Shown here piece by piece: positions 8,344 through 17,879 of a stretch of 64,000 nucleotides of DNA. The translations under genes and the position numbers were made by a program. Under the pieces are notes generated by a model. That model ran no database searches and was not told where the DNA came from. It saw only the letters and a program-made list of their open reading frames with translations. Position 1 is the stretch's first letter. Each line of letters begins with the position of its first letter. Source of the stretch: Streptomyces sp. TSRI0281 (GTDB taxonomy: Bacteria; Actinomycetota; Actinomycetes; Streptomycetales; Streptomycetaceae); NCBI RefSeq assembly GCF_001905125.1, contig NZ_LWLE01000001.1, positions 1,172,112 through 1,236,111 on the forward strand, written 5' to 3'.

Positions 8344-8640
8344 TGGGTGACGGCCGCCGCGCCAGAAAGATCATCGGGGTCCTGGGCGGTCTCCTGGTCC
8401 GGGAGGCGGGGCCGTACGGTCCGCCGGTACAGGGACCGCGCGGCATGCGCTGAAGGATTTGGGGCCGCGCTACTTCAAGGTGGGGCAGATGCTGTCGACC
8501 AGGCCGGACATGGTGTCCGAGGTCATGGTCGAGGAGTTGCAGAAGCTCCACGATCGTGTGGAGCCTTCTCCGTTCGCGGATTTCGAACCGGTGTTGGTGG
8601 CCGATCTCGGCCCTGACTGGGGTCCGAGCCACGTGGAAAT
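8344..8640 (+). pseudogene. AarF/ABC1/UbiB kinase-family fragment
   Basis: Two frames together read GDGRRARKIIGVLGGLLVRE (8344 onward), then, after a frameshift near 8400-8450, HALKDLGPRYFKVGQMLSTR and MVSEVMVEELQKLHDRVEP up to FEPVLVADLGPDW near 8625. This is the conserved KxGQxxSxRPD N-terminal segment of ABC1/UbiB atypical kinases. The sequence then diverges abruptly and the ATP-binding and catalytic motifs are absent. It is therefore a frameshifted, C-terminally deleted relic. Confidence 0.7.
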
Positions 8641-8833
8641 GCAGATGTGCAGGCGGTTCTTCCTCACGCGCCGCACTGGTGAACACGGCGGAAGAGTCGC
8701 TCAGGCGGACCGAGTCCCCCAGGACCTCCGATACCCCCCGTTGCCTCCAGACGGTCTGGGGAGCCAGCCGACCCTGATGACAGCACCGCCGAAGACCACG
8801 GTCTTCCCGGGTATGGCCAGTTGGAACCCAACT

Positions 8834-10099
8834 TCAGTGATCTACAGGCTCCGGCGGCTCGGTTCGCTGTCCGGCCGTGGGGGAGGCTTCGGCGAGGTCG
8901 GCACCGTGGTTGGCGTCCCGCCGGGTGGAGTCGGTGCCGTACCAGTCCAGGCACATCACGGTGGCGTCGTCCTGCAGATGCCCGTCATGGGCACGGACGA
9001 CGTGCTCGATCAGGACACGGGCGGCCTCCCGGGGGTGCAGGTCCTCAGTGCTCCCGATGAGGGCGGGCAGATCGAGGTCCGCGGCGCTGCGCTCCTGCAT
9101 TCCGTCGGTGAGCATGATCAGCCGGTCTCCTGCCCGCAGGTCCAGGTGCTGGACCGTGTAGGTGTGCGGGGCCAGGAAACCGAAGGGCATGTCGATGGCC
9201 GGCGCGATCTCCTCGACTTTCCCCCCGCGCAGGCGCAGCGGCCAGGGGTGGCCGGCGTTGATGAACTCGGTTCGACCGTCGTGCAGGCTGATCCGCAGCA
9301 GTTGTCCGGTGACGTAGCGGCCGCCGCTGTGCTCGGCCACGGCCTGGTCGGCGGTCCGCGCTTGCTCGGCGAGGTCGGCTCCCTGCCTGCGGGCGCGGCG
9401 CAGTGCGCCGACGAGGAGGGTGGCCAGGAGGGCGGCGTCGACGTCGTGCCCCATGGCATCGGTGACGGACAGCTGGACGTGGTCGCGGTCTACGACGTAG
9501 TCGAAGGTGTCGCCGCCGACGAACTCGGCCGGCTCCAAAGCCCCGGCGACCGCGAACTGGGCGGCCTCGCAGGCCAGCGAGGTGGGCAGCAGCCGGTGCT
9601 GGATCTCGGCAGCCAGGCTCAGCGGGGTGGTGCGGCGGCCCCACTGGTACAGGTCGGTGAAGGGCCGGTTCGCGATGATGATGTAGGACAGGGCGTGGGC
9701 GCTCCGGCTGATTTTCAGCAGCGTGTCCGGGCCGGGACGGCGGGGCAGACACAGCTCCAGCAGCCCGAGCGCGTCCCCGCGGTTGGTGACCGGTGCGATG
9801 ACCCGTGTCCAGGCACCGCCCCCTGGGGGCTCCACGTGCGGTCGCTGTGTCCGGATGACTTCCTCGTAGACGGTGCCGGAGACGGCGATCGGGTCTGCGG
9901 GACGCTCCAGGTCGATGTCGTCCGCGGTACTCAGGCGGACGACGGAGGCGCCGGTGAAGTCGGTGATCAGGAACGACACGGACCGAGCCCCGAGCTGTCT
10001 TCGCAAGGTCGCGGCTATCACGTCGACGGACTCCACCGGCGGCGCGGCCTCCGCCGCGGCCAGCGCCTCACCCAGCCCGTCCGTTCCGCTGTCCCGCAT
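8834..10099 (-). CDS. SpoIIE-type PP2C phosphatase (paralogue A)
   Basis: A 421-aa protein. An N-terminal sensor-like region (about 10-140, with [18 protein letters not shown]) is followed by a PP2C domain with [52 protein letters not shown] and QDDATVMCLDW, so all metal-binding Asp positions are kept. It is strongly similar throughout to the protein at 11064-12257, including GRRTTPLSLAAEIQHRLLP (there [19 protein letters not shown]). It should dephosphorylate an anti-anti-sigma factor, but none is encoded nearby. The C-terminal tail after about 385 is unstructured. The two paralogues are transcribed divergently, about 1 kb apart. Confidence 0.9.
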   Translation of the reverse strand: MRDSGTDGLGEALAAAEAAPPVESVDVIAATLRRQLGARSVSFLITDFTGASVVRLSTADDIDLERPADPIAVSGTVYEEVIRTQRPHVEPPGGGAWTRVIAPVTNRGDALGLLELCLPRRPGPDTLLKISRSAHALSYIIIANRPFTDLYQWGRRTTPLSLAAEIQHRLLPTSLACEAAQFAVAGALEPAEFVGGDTFDYVVDRDHVQLSVTDAMGHDVDAALLATLLVGALRRARRQGADLAEQARTADQAVAEHSGGRYVTGQLLRISLHDGRTEFINAGHPWPLRLRGGKVEEIAPAIDMPFGFLAPHTYTVQHLDLRAGDRLIMLTDGMQERSAADLDLPALIGSTEDLHPREAARVLIEHVVRAHDGHLQDDATVMCLDWYGTDSTRRDANHGADLAEASPTAGQRTEPPEPVDH

Positions 10100-11063
10100 G
10101 GGAGCGCCCTTCCTGTCTTCGAGCCCGTTTCAGTACCCGTCCAGGTACGCACCCGGTGAAACGACTTCTGGCGAGCACGGAAAGGCAAGCTACCCCACTG
10201 CGGGTACGGGTTCGCATGCGGCCGAGCGAAATGCCGCCGCGGGTCCGCTCGGCGCCTGCTGCGGCTGTCGTACGCGGCAGGGCCGCTGTGCACCGCGAGC
10301 CGGCCGGCAGACGCGCGCCGCCGTAGGACGGTGCAGGTGACTCGCCCCCGCCGAGATCCGAGTCCAGGTGCCGTGCCGCCGGGGGCGCAGGCACGGCGCA
10401 GGCCCCTTGCCCGGGGAACACCTCCGGGCCGACCCGGCCTCAGGCTTCGCCGCGCGGCCTCTGTTCGCGGCGGTGGCGACGCAGGAGCCGGAACGGCTGT
10501 TGGCGGCACCCGACAGGCCACCGTCGGATTGGCTCGGGGCGCCGGGGGAGGACGATGGGGGTGTGGTCGAGGGGGGACCCACACCGGCCTGGAGACCGGT
10601 CTCGTGGTCGAGGCCCTCGCAGGGGCGGGCCGCCACGGCATCCTGACTGTCACGCGCATCCGCTGACGAACACATGCTGCGTGCGGCAGCTGCCGGTCAT
10701 CCGGTGATGCTCCGGTTTGGCCACAGCCGGCACCGCTCGCCAGAAGGGCTCAGAAACAGAGGGACCGCCGCCCACCGAAAAACTCCTGTGAACGACTGGA
10801 CTCTGGCCGTCCGCTGCCATGTCGGACCACTGCGAGCCCTGGCCGGGAAGGACGAACCCTTGCGACGACCCCGCAGTACGGGCCCGCGCACCACCGTCGG
10901 GTCTCGGAGTCCTGAACGCCGCCGACTCCTCCCTGGCGGCCGATCACTTCCTGCGGCTGACCTCTGGCGGCACGGTTGTGCGAACGCAGCCACCGAATTC
11001 CTCCTCAGAGGCGCTGAGGGACGTGTCAACGGGCAGAAGCAATCTTAACTTTTGGAGGCTGTG
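10100..11063. other. Divergent intergenic region between two phosphatase genes
   Basis: About 960 bp. I see no convincing gene. One short frame ending at about 10664 (GLETGLVVEALAGAGRHGIL) looks faintly coding and may be a fragment of something lost. Promoters for both flanking phosphatase genes must lie here, but no clear -10/-35 pairs were recognised. Confidence 0.4.
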
Positions 11064-12257
11064 GTGGCGTGTGATCGGATTGGACTGGCTGAGGTGCTGG
11101 CGGCGGCGGAGGATGCCGCGCCGGTGGACTCGCTCGATGTCGTGGCGCGCAATCTGCGTACCCGGTTCGGCGCGCGGTACGTGTCGTTCCTGTTCGTCGA
11201 TGTGGTCGGCAGGCGTCTGCTACGGGTCAACGACACCGCTGGCATCTCGCAGGAGCACCGGGCTGAGAGAGTCCCCCTTGCCGGCAGCGGCACCTACGAC
11301 AAGGTTCTGCGCGCTCAGAAGCTGGTGCAGGTGGAGGAGGACGGGCAGGGGCAGCGGCTGCTCGCGCCAGTCACCAACCGCGGTGACACCATCGGTGTGC
11401 TCGAGCTGTTCCTCGACGTCGTGACCGAGAGCGTACTGGAGCAGGTCGAGGAAGCTGCGCACGCGCTGGCGTACATCATCGTCACCGACCGCCGCTTCAC
11501 CGACCTTTACCACTGGGGCAACCGCACCACGCCCGTCAGCCTGGCGGCGGAGATCCAGCGCCAGCTCCTTCCCTCCGCCCCCTCCTGCGATGCAGCCGAG
11601 TTCGCCCTCGCCGGAGCCCTGGTCCCGGCCTCCGACATCGCCGGAGACACCTACGACTACAGCCTCGACAACAACGCCCTGCACCTGTCCGTCACCGATG
11701 CCATGGGCCACGACGTCAACGCCTCCCTCATCGCCACCCTCGTCGTCAACGCCTCCCGCGGCGCCCGCCGCGCCGGAACGGATCTCGCCGAACAAGCCCG
11801 CCAAATGCACCAGGCCCTCCTCAAGCACGGGCACCACACCTTCGCCACCGGCCAGCTGCTACGCATCGCCCTCGACGGAAGCCGCGCCCAGCTCGTCAAC
11901 GCCGGCCACCCCGGACCGCTCCGGCTGCGCGACGGCATGGTCGAGGAACTGGTCCTGGCCGTCGACATGCCCTTCGGCTTCACCCGGCAGGGTTCCTACC
12001 AGGTACAGGACATCGACCTGCGCCCCGGTGATCGGCTCGTGCTGTACACCGACGGCATGCAGGAGCGCGAAGCGCAGAGGGTCGACCTGCCCGGTCTCCT
12101 GCTCCAGACCGCCGCAGAGCACCCGCGCGAGGTCGTCCGCACATTGGTCGCTGCGGTAGCCGACGCCTATGGTGGCCGACCGCCCAAGGACGACGCCACC
12201 GTCCTGTGCCTGGACTGGCGAGGCCCCCGCAATGAAACCCGCCGGTCGGACGCCTGA
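11064..12257 (+). CDS. SpoIIE-type PP2C phosphatase (paralogue B)
   Basis: A 397-aa protein with an N-terminal sensor-like region (about 5-130, with [17 protein letters not shown]) and a PP2C domain (about 155-385): [51 protein letters not shown] and [11 protein letters not shown]. The GTG at 11064 is chosen because a GGAGG sits 5 bases upstream (11054-11058). The GTG at 11061 would be too close. It is a paralogue of the divergent gene at 8834-10099, so one arose from the other by duplication, or both came in together. Role inferred: reactivation of phosphorylated STAS proteins. Confidence 0.9.
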   Translation: MACDRIGLAEVLAAAEDAAPVDSLDVVARNLRTRFGARYVSFLFVDVVGRRLLRVNDTAGISQEHRAERVPLAGSGTYDKVLRAQKLVQVEEDGQGQRLLAPVTNRGDTIGVLELFLDVVTESVLEQVEEAAHALAYIIVTDRRFTDLYHWGNRTTPVSLAAEIQRQLLPSAPSCDAAEFALAGALVPASDIAGDTYDYSLDNNALHLSVTDAMGHDVNASLIATLVVNASRGARRAGTDLAEQARQMHQALLKHGHHTFATGQLLRIALDGSRAQLVNAGHPGPLRLRDGMVEELVLAVDMPFGFTRQGSYQVQDIDLRPGDRLVLYTDGMQEREAQRVDLPGLLLQTAAEHPREVVRTLVAAVADAYGGRPPKDDATVLCLDWRGPRNETRRSDA

Positions 12258-12491
12258 GCCCGTGGTGATCCCGGGAAGGCACGGGATCCTGCATTCGCTG
12301 CCCCCGCTCCCCTGGTACCGGAAGCCGGGCGACGTACGGGATTGCGCCGCGTAAGTCCGATCGACGTCAACAGATCCGTGGAAAACCCCCTCTGAGTCCC
12401 TGGTCAGACTGCACGACGCGCACTACAGGCAGTACGGCATGATGCTGCACCAAACCCCTATGTACGCCTCTGGGTCACCGGCGGCCCTTGA

Positions 12492-12900
12492 GTGTGCAAG
12501 CGAGCCGTATGCGGAAGCGTGTGGTCCAAAACCGACCTTCACATCGGTCACGGATCTTCTTCCGGAGCGCTGGACCATCTTCTTGCGGTTGCCGTACTGC
12601 TGACCGGGCAGGCCAGCGTGTACGCACCCTTCACGGTGGCGCACAGCGTCATCGAGATGTCCGCGCAGACTTGGTACCGCCTTGAGCCTGGCATCGGAGC
12701 CGAGGAACGAACCCTTCGCCACGTGAACAGTCGGCTGCGGAGCCGACGGGAGCAGGCGCGGTCGGTCGGTACGGACGAGAGCCCGGAAGCATGCACGCAC
12801 CAGGATCATGCGCGCCGCCGCATGGACGAGATCGTGACCTTCCGCCGGCGCCGCGCGCGGCTGATCCCCGGGGGGTTGCGGCATTCGACGGCCGTGGGGT
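12492..12900 (+). pseudogene. Hypothetical protein, probably decayed
   Basis: From the GTG at 12492 the frame reads as a plausible protein: DLHIGHGSSSGALDHLLAVA, then SVYAPFTVAHSVIEMSAQTW, YRLEPGIGAEERTLRHVNSR and ARRRMDEIVTF. After about residue 118 it loses coding character ([19 protein letters not shown]), suggesting a frameshift near 12850. Streptomyces genomes encode hypothetical proteins with a WYxLEPxIxxxERxxRxxN motif. I cannot name a function. If the frame is intact it runs on to 13271 across a terminator-like hairpin, which is implausible. Confidence 0.45.
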
Positions 12901-12950
12901 TCCGGCGTCCGAGGCCGCGTGGAAGCGTGGCGGACGGGTCCGTGCACGTG

Positions 12951-13001
12951 AGAGCCCCCCACCGGACCACGGTATTCACGGTGTCCGGTGTGGGGCTCTC
13001 G
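12951..13001. terminator. Hairpin terminator downstream of ferredoxin gene
   Basis: Arm GAGAGCCCC-C-CACCGGAC (12951-12968) pairs with GTCCGGTG-T-GGGGCTCTC (12984-13001), a stem of about 17 bp with one mismatch and a 15-base loop. It lies 21 bp beyond the stop of the minus-strand ferredoxin and so should end the P450-ferredoxin transcript. Confidence 0.75.
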
Positions 13002-13022
13002 GTCCGGGAAATGCCACGGTCG

Positions 13023-13247
13023 CTACGAGTCCGGGGAGGTGAGGGCGATGGCGCCGGCGGGGCAGAGGCCGACGGCCATCCGGGCGGCGGCGCGGTGCTC
13101 GGGTGCCGGTGCGGGCTGAAGGAGTATCACCAGGCCTTCCTCCTCGTCCTGGTCGAAGACTGCGGGAGCCGTCAGGGCGCACATGCCGGCACCCGCGCAG
13201 CGCTCACGGTCGACGCCGAGACGCAGCGGCGCTTGCGGGTCGCTCAC
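13023..13247 (-). CDS. Ferredoxin, [3Fe-4S]-type, P450 partner
   Basis: A 74-aa protein beginning at a GTG (13247) with MSDPQAPLRLGVDRERC. Cluster ligands follow the CxxxxxC...CP pattern: CAGAGMC at about residues 17-23 and CPAGAI near residue 64. This is the small ferredoxin type that passes electrons to bacterial cytochromes P450. It starts 4 bp after the stop of the P450 gene, which shows translational coupling and a dedicated pair. Its reductase is not encoded here. Confidence 0.88.
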   Translation of the reverse strand: MSDPQAPLRLGVDRERCAGAGMCALTAPAVFDQDEEEGLVILLQPAPAPEHRAAARMAVGLCPAGAIALTSPDS

Positions 13248-13251
13248 GGCG

Positions 13252-14493
13252 TTATTCCTTGTCCCAGGTGACGGGCAGGCTGACCACGCCGTAGATGTTG
13301 GAGCGCTCACGCAGCGGCACCTCCTGCGGTGGCACCGCGAGGCGCAGGGTGGGGAAACGGGCGAGTAGCGCCGGGAACGCAACGGCCATCTCGACGCGGG
13401 CGAGCTGCTGGCCCAGGCACTGGTGGGCGCCGTGGCCGAAGGCCAGGTGCCCGGTGGCCTTGCGGTGGATGTCGAGCCGGTCGGGGTCGGGGAACCGGCG
13501 TGGGTCCCGGTTGACGGCCTGGACGGAAATGGTCACCGTCTCGCCCGCCCTGATGAGCGTGCCCTCCACCTCGACATCCTCGAGCGCCGACCGAAGCAGA
13601 GGGTCGGCCACGCTGAGGTAGCGCAGCAGCTCCTCGACGGCCTGCTCGGCAAGGCCCGGGTCGGCGCGCAGGGCGTCCAGTTGGTCGGGGTTGCTGAGCA
13701 GGGCGAAGGTGCCGAGGCCGAGCATGTTCGCGGTGGTGTCGAGTCCGGCGGCGAGCAGCAGCCCGCCGACTCCGGCCAGTTCCTCGTCGGTGAGGTCGGA
13801 AGTGGTCAGATCACTGAGCAGATCGTCGGTGGGCTCGGCGCGCTTGGCGAGGACGAGTTCGCCCAGGTACTGGACCAGCGCCATATAAGCCTCGCCCGTC
13901 GCCTCCGCATCCGCCGTCTGGTCGAAGAGGGTCGCCACGTGGCGCTGGAATCGCTTCCGGTCGGTGTACGGAACGCCGAGCAGCTCGCAGATCATGAGCG
14001 CGGGCACGGGTTGCGCGAACGCCTCCACCAGGTCGGCCGTGGGTCCGGCCTGTTCCATGGCATCCAGGCATTCCCCGGTGAACTGCTCCACGCGTTCCGT
14101 GAGTTGCCGCATCCTGCGGACGGTGAACTTGCCGGTGAGCAGGCGCCGGTAGCGGGTGTGCTCGGGGGCGTCGAGGCCGATGATGTCGCCGACCGGTGCC
14201 GGTGGTAAATCCCCTGACACGCCCTCCATCGGCATCGGCAGATGCAGGAGTTCGTAGCGTGAGCTGAAGAGGGGGTCGGCCAGGATCGCGCGGGCCGTGG
14301 CGTGGCCGGTGACCAGCCGCCCCACGTGTCCGTCGGCGTAGCGCATGCGGCGCATCGGCTCGTCGCTCAGGGCGGTGAGTTCCTCCGGCGGGTCGAAGGG
14401 GCAGCCGGTGTGCCGGTCGGTGGGCAGGGTGGGCGGATCATCGACGTTGATGTCATCGGTGGTGGCGCCGGCGGACGTCGGGTCGTGCGACAT
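13252..14493 (-). CDS. Cytochrome P450 (CYP105-like layout)
   Basis: A 413-aa soluble bacterial P450. The I-helix oxygen-binding motif is [14 protein letters not shown], the ExxR motif is EELLRYL, and the heme loop is [11 protein letters not shown] with the Cys ligand at about residue 359. The N-terminus is acidic and free of a membrane anchor, as usual for class I enzymes. It is the first gene of a two-gene operon with the ferredoxin. Substrate unknown. CYP105-type enzymes often hydroxylate macrolides, fatty acids or xenobiotics, and no biosynthetic cluster adjoins it. It sits at the edge of a mobile-element-rich segment and may be accessory. Confidence 0.92.
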   Translation of the reverse strand: MSHDPTSAGATTDDINVDDPPTLPTDRHTGCPFDPPEELTALSDEPMRRMRYADGHVGRLVTGHATARAILADPLFSSRYELLHLPMPMEGVSGDLPPAPVGDIIGLDAPEHTRYRRLLTGKFTVRRMRQLTERVEQFTGECLDAMEQAGPTADLVEAFAQPVPALMICELLGVPYTDRKRFQRHVATLFDQTADAEATGEAYMALVQYLGELVLAKRAEPTDDLLSDLTTSDLTDEELAGVGGLLLAAGLDTTANMLGLGTFALLSNPDQLDALRADPGLAEQAVEELLRYLSVADPLLRSALEDVEVEGTLIRAGETVTISVQAVNRDPRRFPDPDRLDIHRKATGHLAFGHGAHQCLGQQLARVEMAVAFPALLARFPTLRLAVPPQEVPLRERSNIYGVVSLPVTWDKE

Positions 14494-14799
14494 GGGGTCC
14501 TCCTGTGATCGTGGGGCGGGGTGTGGCTGGTGCGAATCGGTGAAGTGGTTCGAGGCAAGCGGTGGTTACCGCTTCGGTCCGGTACTGAAGGTGCGGTACG
14601 CCCTTACGTGACCGACCGGGAGAGCGCCTCGCGCCAGGCGAGGTCGCTGGCGGCGCCGGAGCCGATCTCGGTGCCGAGCCACGGTCCGAGCAGGGTCTCG
14701 ATGAGCGGAGTGAAGAGCGGGTACTCGGCGAAGGAGCGGAGGTCGGTGGGCATGGACTCCGTCGGCACGATGACGCTGCCGACGGCGGCGCTCCGCGCC

Positions 14800-15246
14800 G
14801 CCAAGGGGGGTGGACACGGTCCGCACAGCCGGGTATTGACCAACAGGCGCTCCGCCGCGGCGTTCTCGGCGCGGGCCTTGAGGCGAGTGGGGGGCGGAAG
14901 CCGATCTGCGACAGGGCGCTGTCGTCGGCGTCCGCGAGCGGCGGGGGCGGTGCGGGTGTGGGTGGTATGGCGGAGGCCGTGACCGACACCCGCTTCTTCC
15001 GGAACGGTGCGGGTGCGGGCGGCGTCACCACGAACGAGGGAGCGAGCCGCGCAGCCGTACCTCGACGGAGATCGGTGCCGGCTTCCGTGTGTCCTCGCCC
15101 ATGGCGGCGGACAGCGCGTTGAGCAGGGTGGCGGACTTCGGAGGGGCGGTGAGTCGCACAGGCAGGGTGCGGGCTTCGTCAACGCCGACGTCCGCCGCGA
15201 CGGCCAACTGGCGTCGGAGGATGCCGACACGGGATGTGAGGTTCAT
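14800..15246 (-). pseudogene. HicB-like protein, broken over three frames
   Basis: The ATG at 15246 opens MNLTSRVGILRRQLAVAADV and continues to ISVEVRLRG. Near 15030 the reading shifts to a frame giving ADADDSALSQIGFRPP, and near 14890 to a third frame giving LKARAENAAAERLLVNTRL. Joined, this is the layout of Streptomyces HicB-family (ribbon-helix-helix C-terminus) antitoxin-like proteins, whose intact tail reads like RPPAHLKARAEEAAAREGLSVN. Two frameshifts make it non-functional. The DUF4097-type protein often found next to it is absent. Confidence 0.55.
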
Positions 15247-15354
15247 GGCGTCATCGTGGCACACGATCGACGCCATGGCGAGCCAAGTTGGCATTTCGTT
15301 GTTGATCAACGCTCTGGCCTGCAATGTCCTGCTGGATATCGTGTGATGACATAC

Positions 15355-15820
15355 CGTTTTAGTGGAGGAAGGCCCATCGGCGACGTGGTGGCGCTGCCAT
15401 GGTGGCACCATTGGGGTGGCGGGCTCGGTTTCGTCGGGTGCCCACTGTTGTCGGTGGGTTGAGGCAGGCGCTGGCGGTCATCGGTATCGGCACGTATCCG
15501 GCGACCGCGACGTGCGCGGCCCACATCCGGTTCGGGGTCAGCGCGACCCTCGGCACCACAGGATGCCGCAGTCCTTCGGGGAGGCGGGGGTGCCAGTGCA
15601 CGAGTCATTCGTAGAGGAGATCCTGGAGCTGGCCGACGCTGCAGGAGGCTTCGTGTTCGGCGTCTTTGCTGCGGTGGGTGACATCGGAGCCGGTGTAGCC
15701 GGGCAGGTGCTGGCAGAACAGGCCGTTGATCGACCCGAAGATGTGCTCCACGAGGCCCTTCGCTGTCGGTGCGAACGGCGGAGCGGGCTGGACACGGGCC
15801 TTGACCGAAGGCCGGGTAGT
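15355..15820 (-). pseudogene. Mu-type/rve transposase C-terminal remnant
   Basis: Minus-strand translations RVQPAPPFAPTAKGLVEHIF, LFCQHLPGYTGSDVTHRSKD and VGQLQDLLYE, then in another frame EGLRHPVVPRVALTPNRMWA and AVAGYVPIPMT, match the region after the DDE core in transposases with a Mu transposase C-terminal domain. The 5' part is cut off by the IS starting at 15820 and does not resume at its other end, so a deletion accompanied or followed the insertion. Several stops and frameshifts are present. Confidence 0.65.
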
Positions 15821-15840
15821 TAGGGCCCGTAAAGAATCAA
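15821..15840. repeat. IS left terminal inverted repeat
   Basis: TAGGGCCCGTAAAGAATCAA, an exact inverted match to 17555-17574. Confidence 0.9.
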
Positions 15841-15876
15841 CACGTTGCTTCACGGCCTCCCTGTCGTTGGTGTGGT

Positions 15877-17558
15877 ATGCGCATACCGAGCGAGGCTCGT
15901 GGCCAACTTGCTCTGAGATTCGGGGTGTTGCTCCCTCATCTGAATGAGCGGCAGCAGCGGCTGGCGCCGGCCACCGAGGCCTGGCTGCTGGGGCAAGGCG
16001 GGGTCCGGGCCGTCGCGTGTGCCGCAGGGGTGAGCGAGACGACGGTGCGGAAGGGGGGGGCTTCGAGCTGTAGGGCGGTGAGAACCCACTGCACGACGGC
16101 CGGGTCCGCCGGGACGGCGGCGGCCGCAAGAGCGCCGAGGAGATGGACCAGCTACTCGTTCCGGCGTTGCTGGCGTTGCTGGCGCCGGATCAGCGGGGCG
16201 ATCCGATGTCGCCGCTGTGGTGGACGACCAAGTCGCTGCGGCGTCTGGCCGGGGAGCTGACGCGGAAGGGCCATGCCGCTTGCGGCGCCGACCGTGGGCC
16301 GGCTGCCGCGGGAGAACGGTTTCAGTCTGCAGGCCAACGCGAAGACCCGTGAGGGCACCCAGCACCCCGACCGAGACGCGCAGTTCCGGTACATCAACGA
16401 CCAGGCCAAGGACCATCGGACGGGCGGGCGAGCCGGTGGTCAGCGTGGACACGAAAAAGAAGGAGGTCGTCGGCCAGTTCAAGAACGCGGGCCTCGAATG
16501 GCGGCCCAAAGGCCGGCCGGGGCAGGTCAGCACCCATGATTTCCCCGATCAGGAGCTCGACCGGGCCGCCCCCTACGGGATCTACGACGTCACCGCGAAC
16601 ACCGGCTGGGTCAGCGTCGGATGCGACCATGCCACTGCAGCCTTCGCGGTCGAGTCGATCCGCCGCTGGTGGAACGGGCAGGGACGCCTCGACTACCCCG
16701 GCGCCACCCGGCTGCTGATCACCGCCGACGCGGGCGGCTCCAACGGCTACCGCACCCGGTTCTGGAAGACTCAACTGGCCGCCTACGCCGCCGAGACCGG
16801 CCTAACCGTCACCGTCTGTCACATGCCTCCGGGCACATCGAAATGGAACCGGATCGAGCACCGGCTGTTCTCCGCGATCACGATGAACTGGCGAGGCCGC
16901 CCGCTGAGCAACTACGAGGTCATCGTGGAGAGCATCGCCGCGACCACCACACGCACCGGGTTCACCGTCCATGCCGAACTGGACCCCGGCCGCTACCCCA
17001 CCGGCGTGAAGGTCAGCGACGCCGAGATGAACGCGGTGCCCCTGACCGGCCACGCCTTCCACGGGGAGTGGAACTACACAGTGCACCCCCAGCCCACCGA
17101 GCCGGCGAACCCCGGTGCACCGGCCGTCGGCATCGACCGTCAGGCCCTGGAGCACCCCGACCTGACCGGAATGACCAGCACTGAACTGGCCGAACTGACC
17201 GTGGCCCTCACCACTCCCTGGCAGACACTGCAGCACAGACCGCACCACCCGACGCGACGGCGGCACCCGGCGCCGGGCCCCGGGCGGCGGCCGCAAAGCC
17301 AAACTCGACCTGGCCGACCGCGTCCTGGCCACCGTGCTGCACCAGCACCTCGCCCTGCCGCCCGCCGTGCTCGCCCGCCTGTTCACCGTCAGCAAGGGCA
17401 CCATCCGCGATGCCACCGGCGAGATCAGACAGCTGATGGAACAGTACGGACACACCCCCGGCACCGCGGCGGCACACCTGAGCACCCTCACCGGCCTCCG
17501 CGTCTACGCCAGCGCACGCGGCGCCACCCTCACACCACAGGCAAAACCCACACCTTGA
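15877..17558 (+). pseudogene. ISAzo13-family transposase, multiply frameshifted
   Basis: Pieces in successive frames: N-terminal HTH (RFGVLLPHLNERQQRLAPAT, GVRAVACAAGVSETTVRKG), then MSPLWWTTKSLRRLAGELTR, then ENGFSLQANAKTREGTQHPD, then a long intact catalytic stretch (about 16430-17240) with VSVDTKKKEVVG (first Asp), LLITADAGGSNGYRTRFWK (second Asp) and GTSKWNRIEHRLFS (Glu). The last piece is an HTH-like tail, VLARLFTVSKGTIRDATGE (17334-17558). At least three frameshifts split one ancestral gene, so no full-length transposase can be made. Confidence 0.85.
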
Positions 17559-17574
17559 TTCTTTACGGGCCCTA
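17555..17574. repeat. IS right terminal inverted repeat
   Basis: TTGATTCTTTACGGGCCCTA, the exact reverse complement of 15821-15840. Confidence 0.9.
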
Positions 17575-17670
17575 AAAGAGCGTTTTGTTCCGCCAGGGGT
17601 GTTTGGTAAGGCAGGGGTTCAAGCAGGTCGCGACCGCTTGCGTAGGCGGCCCGCGGGGTTCAATGCAGGT

Positions 17671-17868
17671 ATGGAGAACGCTCTGTGGGACCGACTGTCG
17701 GTGGAAGTGCGCCGGGAGGTGGACGGCCTCGTTTCGGCCGGGTGGAACGTGCAAGCCATTGCCCTGATGCGTGAGCATGCCGCTCTGCCAACGCCGCATC
17801 TGCATGCGTGCGTTGATGTGGTGGACCAACGATTCAGCGTATTGCGGCACAGGCGGACGATTTCGTGA
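17671..17868 (+). CDS. Small hypothetical protein, 65 aa
   Basis: Opens MENALWDRLSVEVRREVDGL and continues VSAGWNVQAIALMREHAALP, ending in a basic tail. The amphipathic helical pattern and normal composition suggest a real small protein of a kind seen as hypothetical in Streptomyces. The upstream part of the frame (from 17599) is low-complexity, so I use the ATG at 17671. No function is recognised. It survives between an IS end and a transposase fragment, so it may itself be a remnant. Confidence 0.45.
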   Translation: MENALWDRLSVEVRREVDGLVSAGWNVQAIALMREHAALPTPHLHACVDVVDQRFSVLRHRRTIS

Positions 17869-17879
17869 CAATGCCTCGC

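Larger units (their letters stand above)
15820..17575 (+). mobile_element. ISAzo13-family insertion sequence, defective
   Basis: Bounded by perfect 20-bp terminal inverted repeats: TAGGGCCCGTAAAGAATCAA at 15821-15840 and its reverse complement at 17555-17574 (one more matching base on each side gives 15820 and 17575). The outer TA could be part of the repeat or a 2-bp TA target duplication. The interior encodes a single ISAzo13-type transposase that is frameshifted, so the element can move only if a transposase is supplied by another copy. Confidence 0.85.

Noticed and set aside
8459..10159. Long plus-strand open frame (566 codons) across the phosphatase gene
   Set aside because: It is the antisense shadow of the phosphatase at 8834-10099, Gly/Val/Asp-rich as expected for the complementary strand of a high-GC gene. 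Only its first 60 codons have homologous character (AarF relic).
10331..10666. Possible small gene ending GLETGLVVEALAGAGRHGIL
   Set aside because: Only the last 25 codons look coding; the rest is Arg/Gly-rich. It may be a remnant but cannot be supported.
14604..14753. Short minus-strand frame MPTDLRSFAEYPLFTPLIET...
   Set aside because: It looks slightly protein-like (49 codons) but has no recognised family and no clear ribosome site, and it abuts the HicB-like pseudogene; too weak to call a gene.
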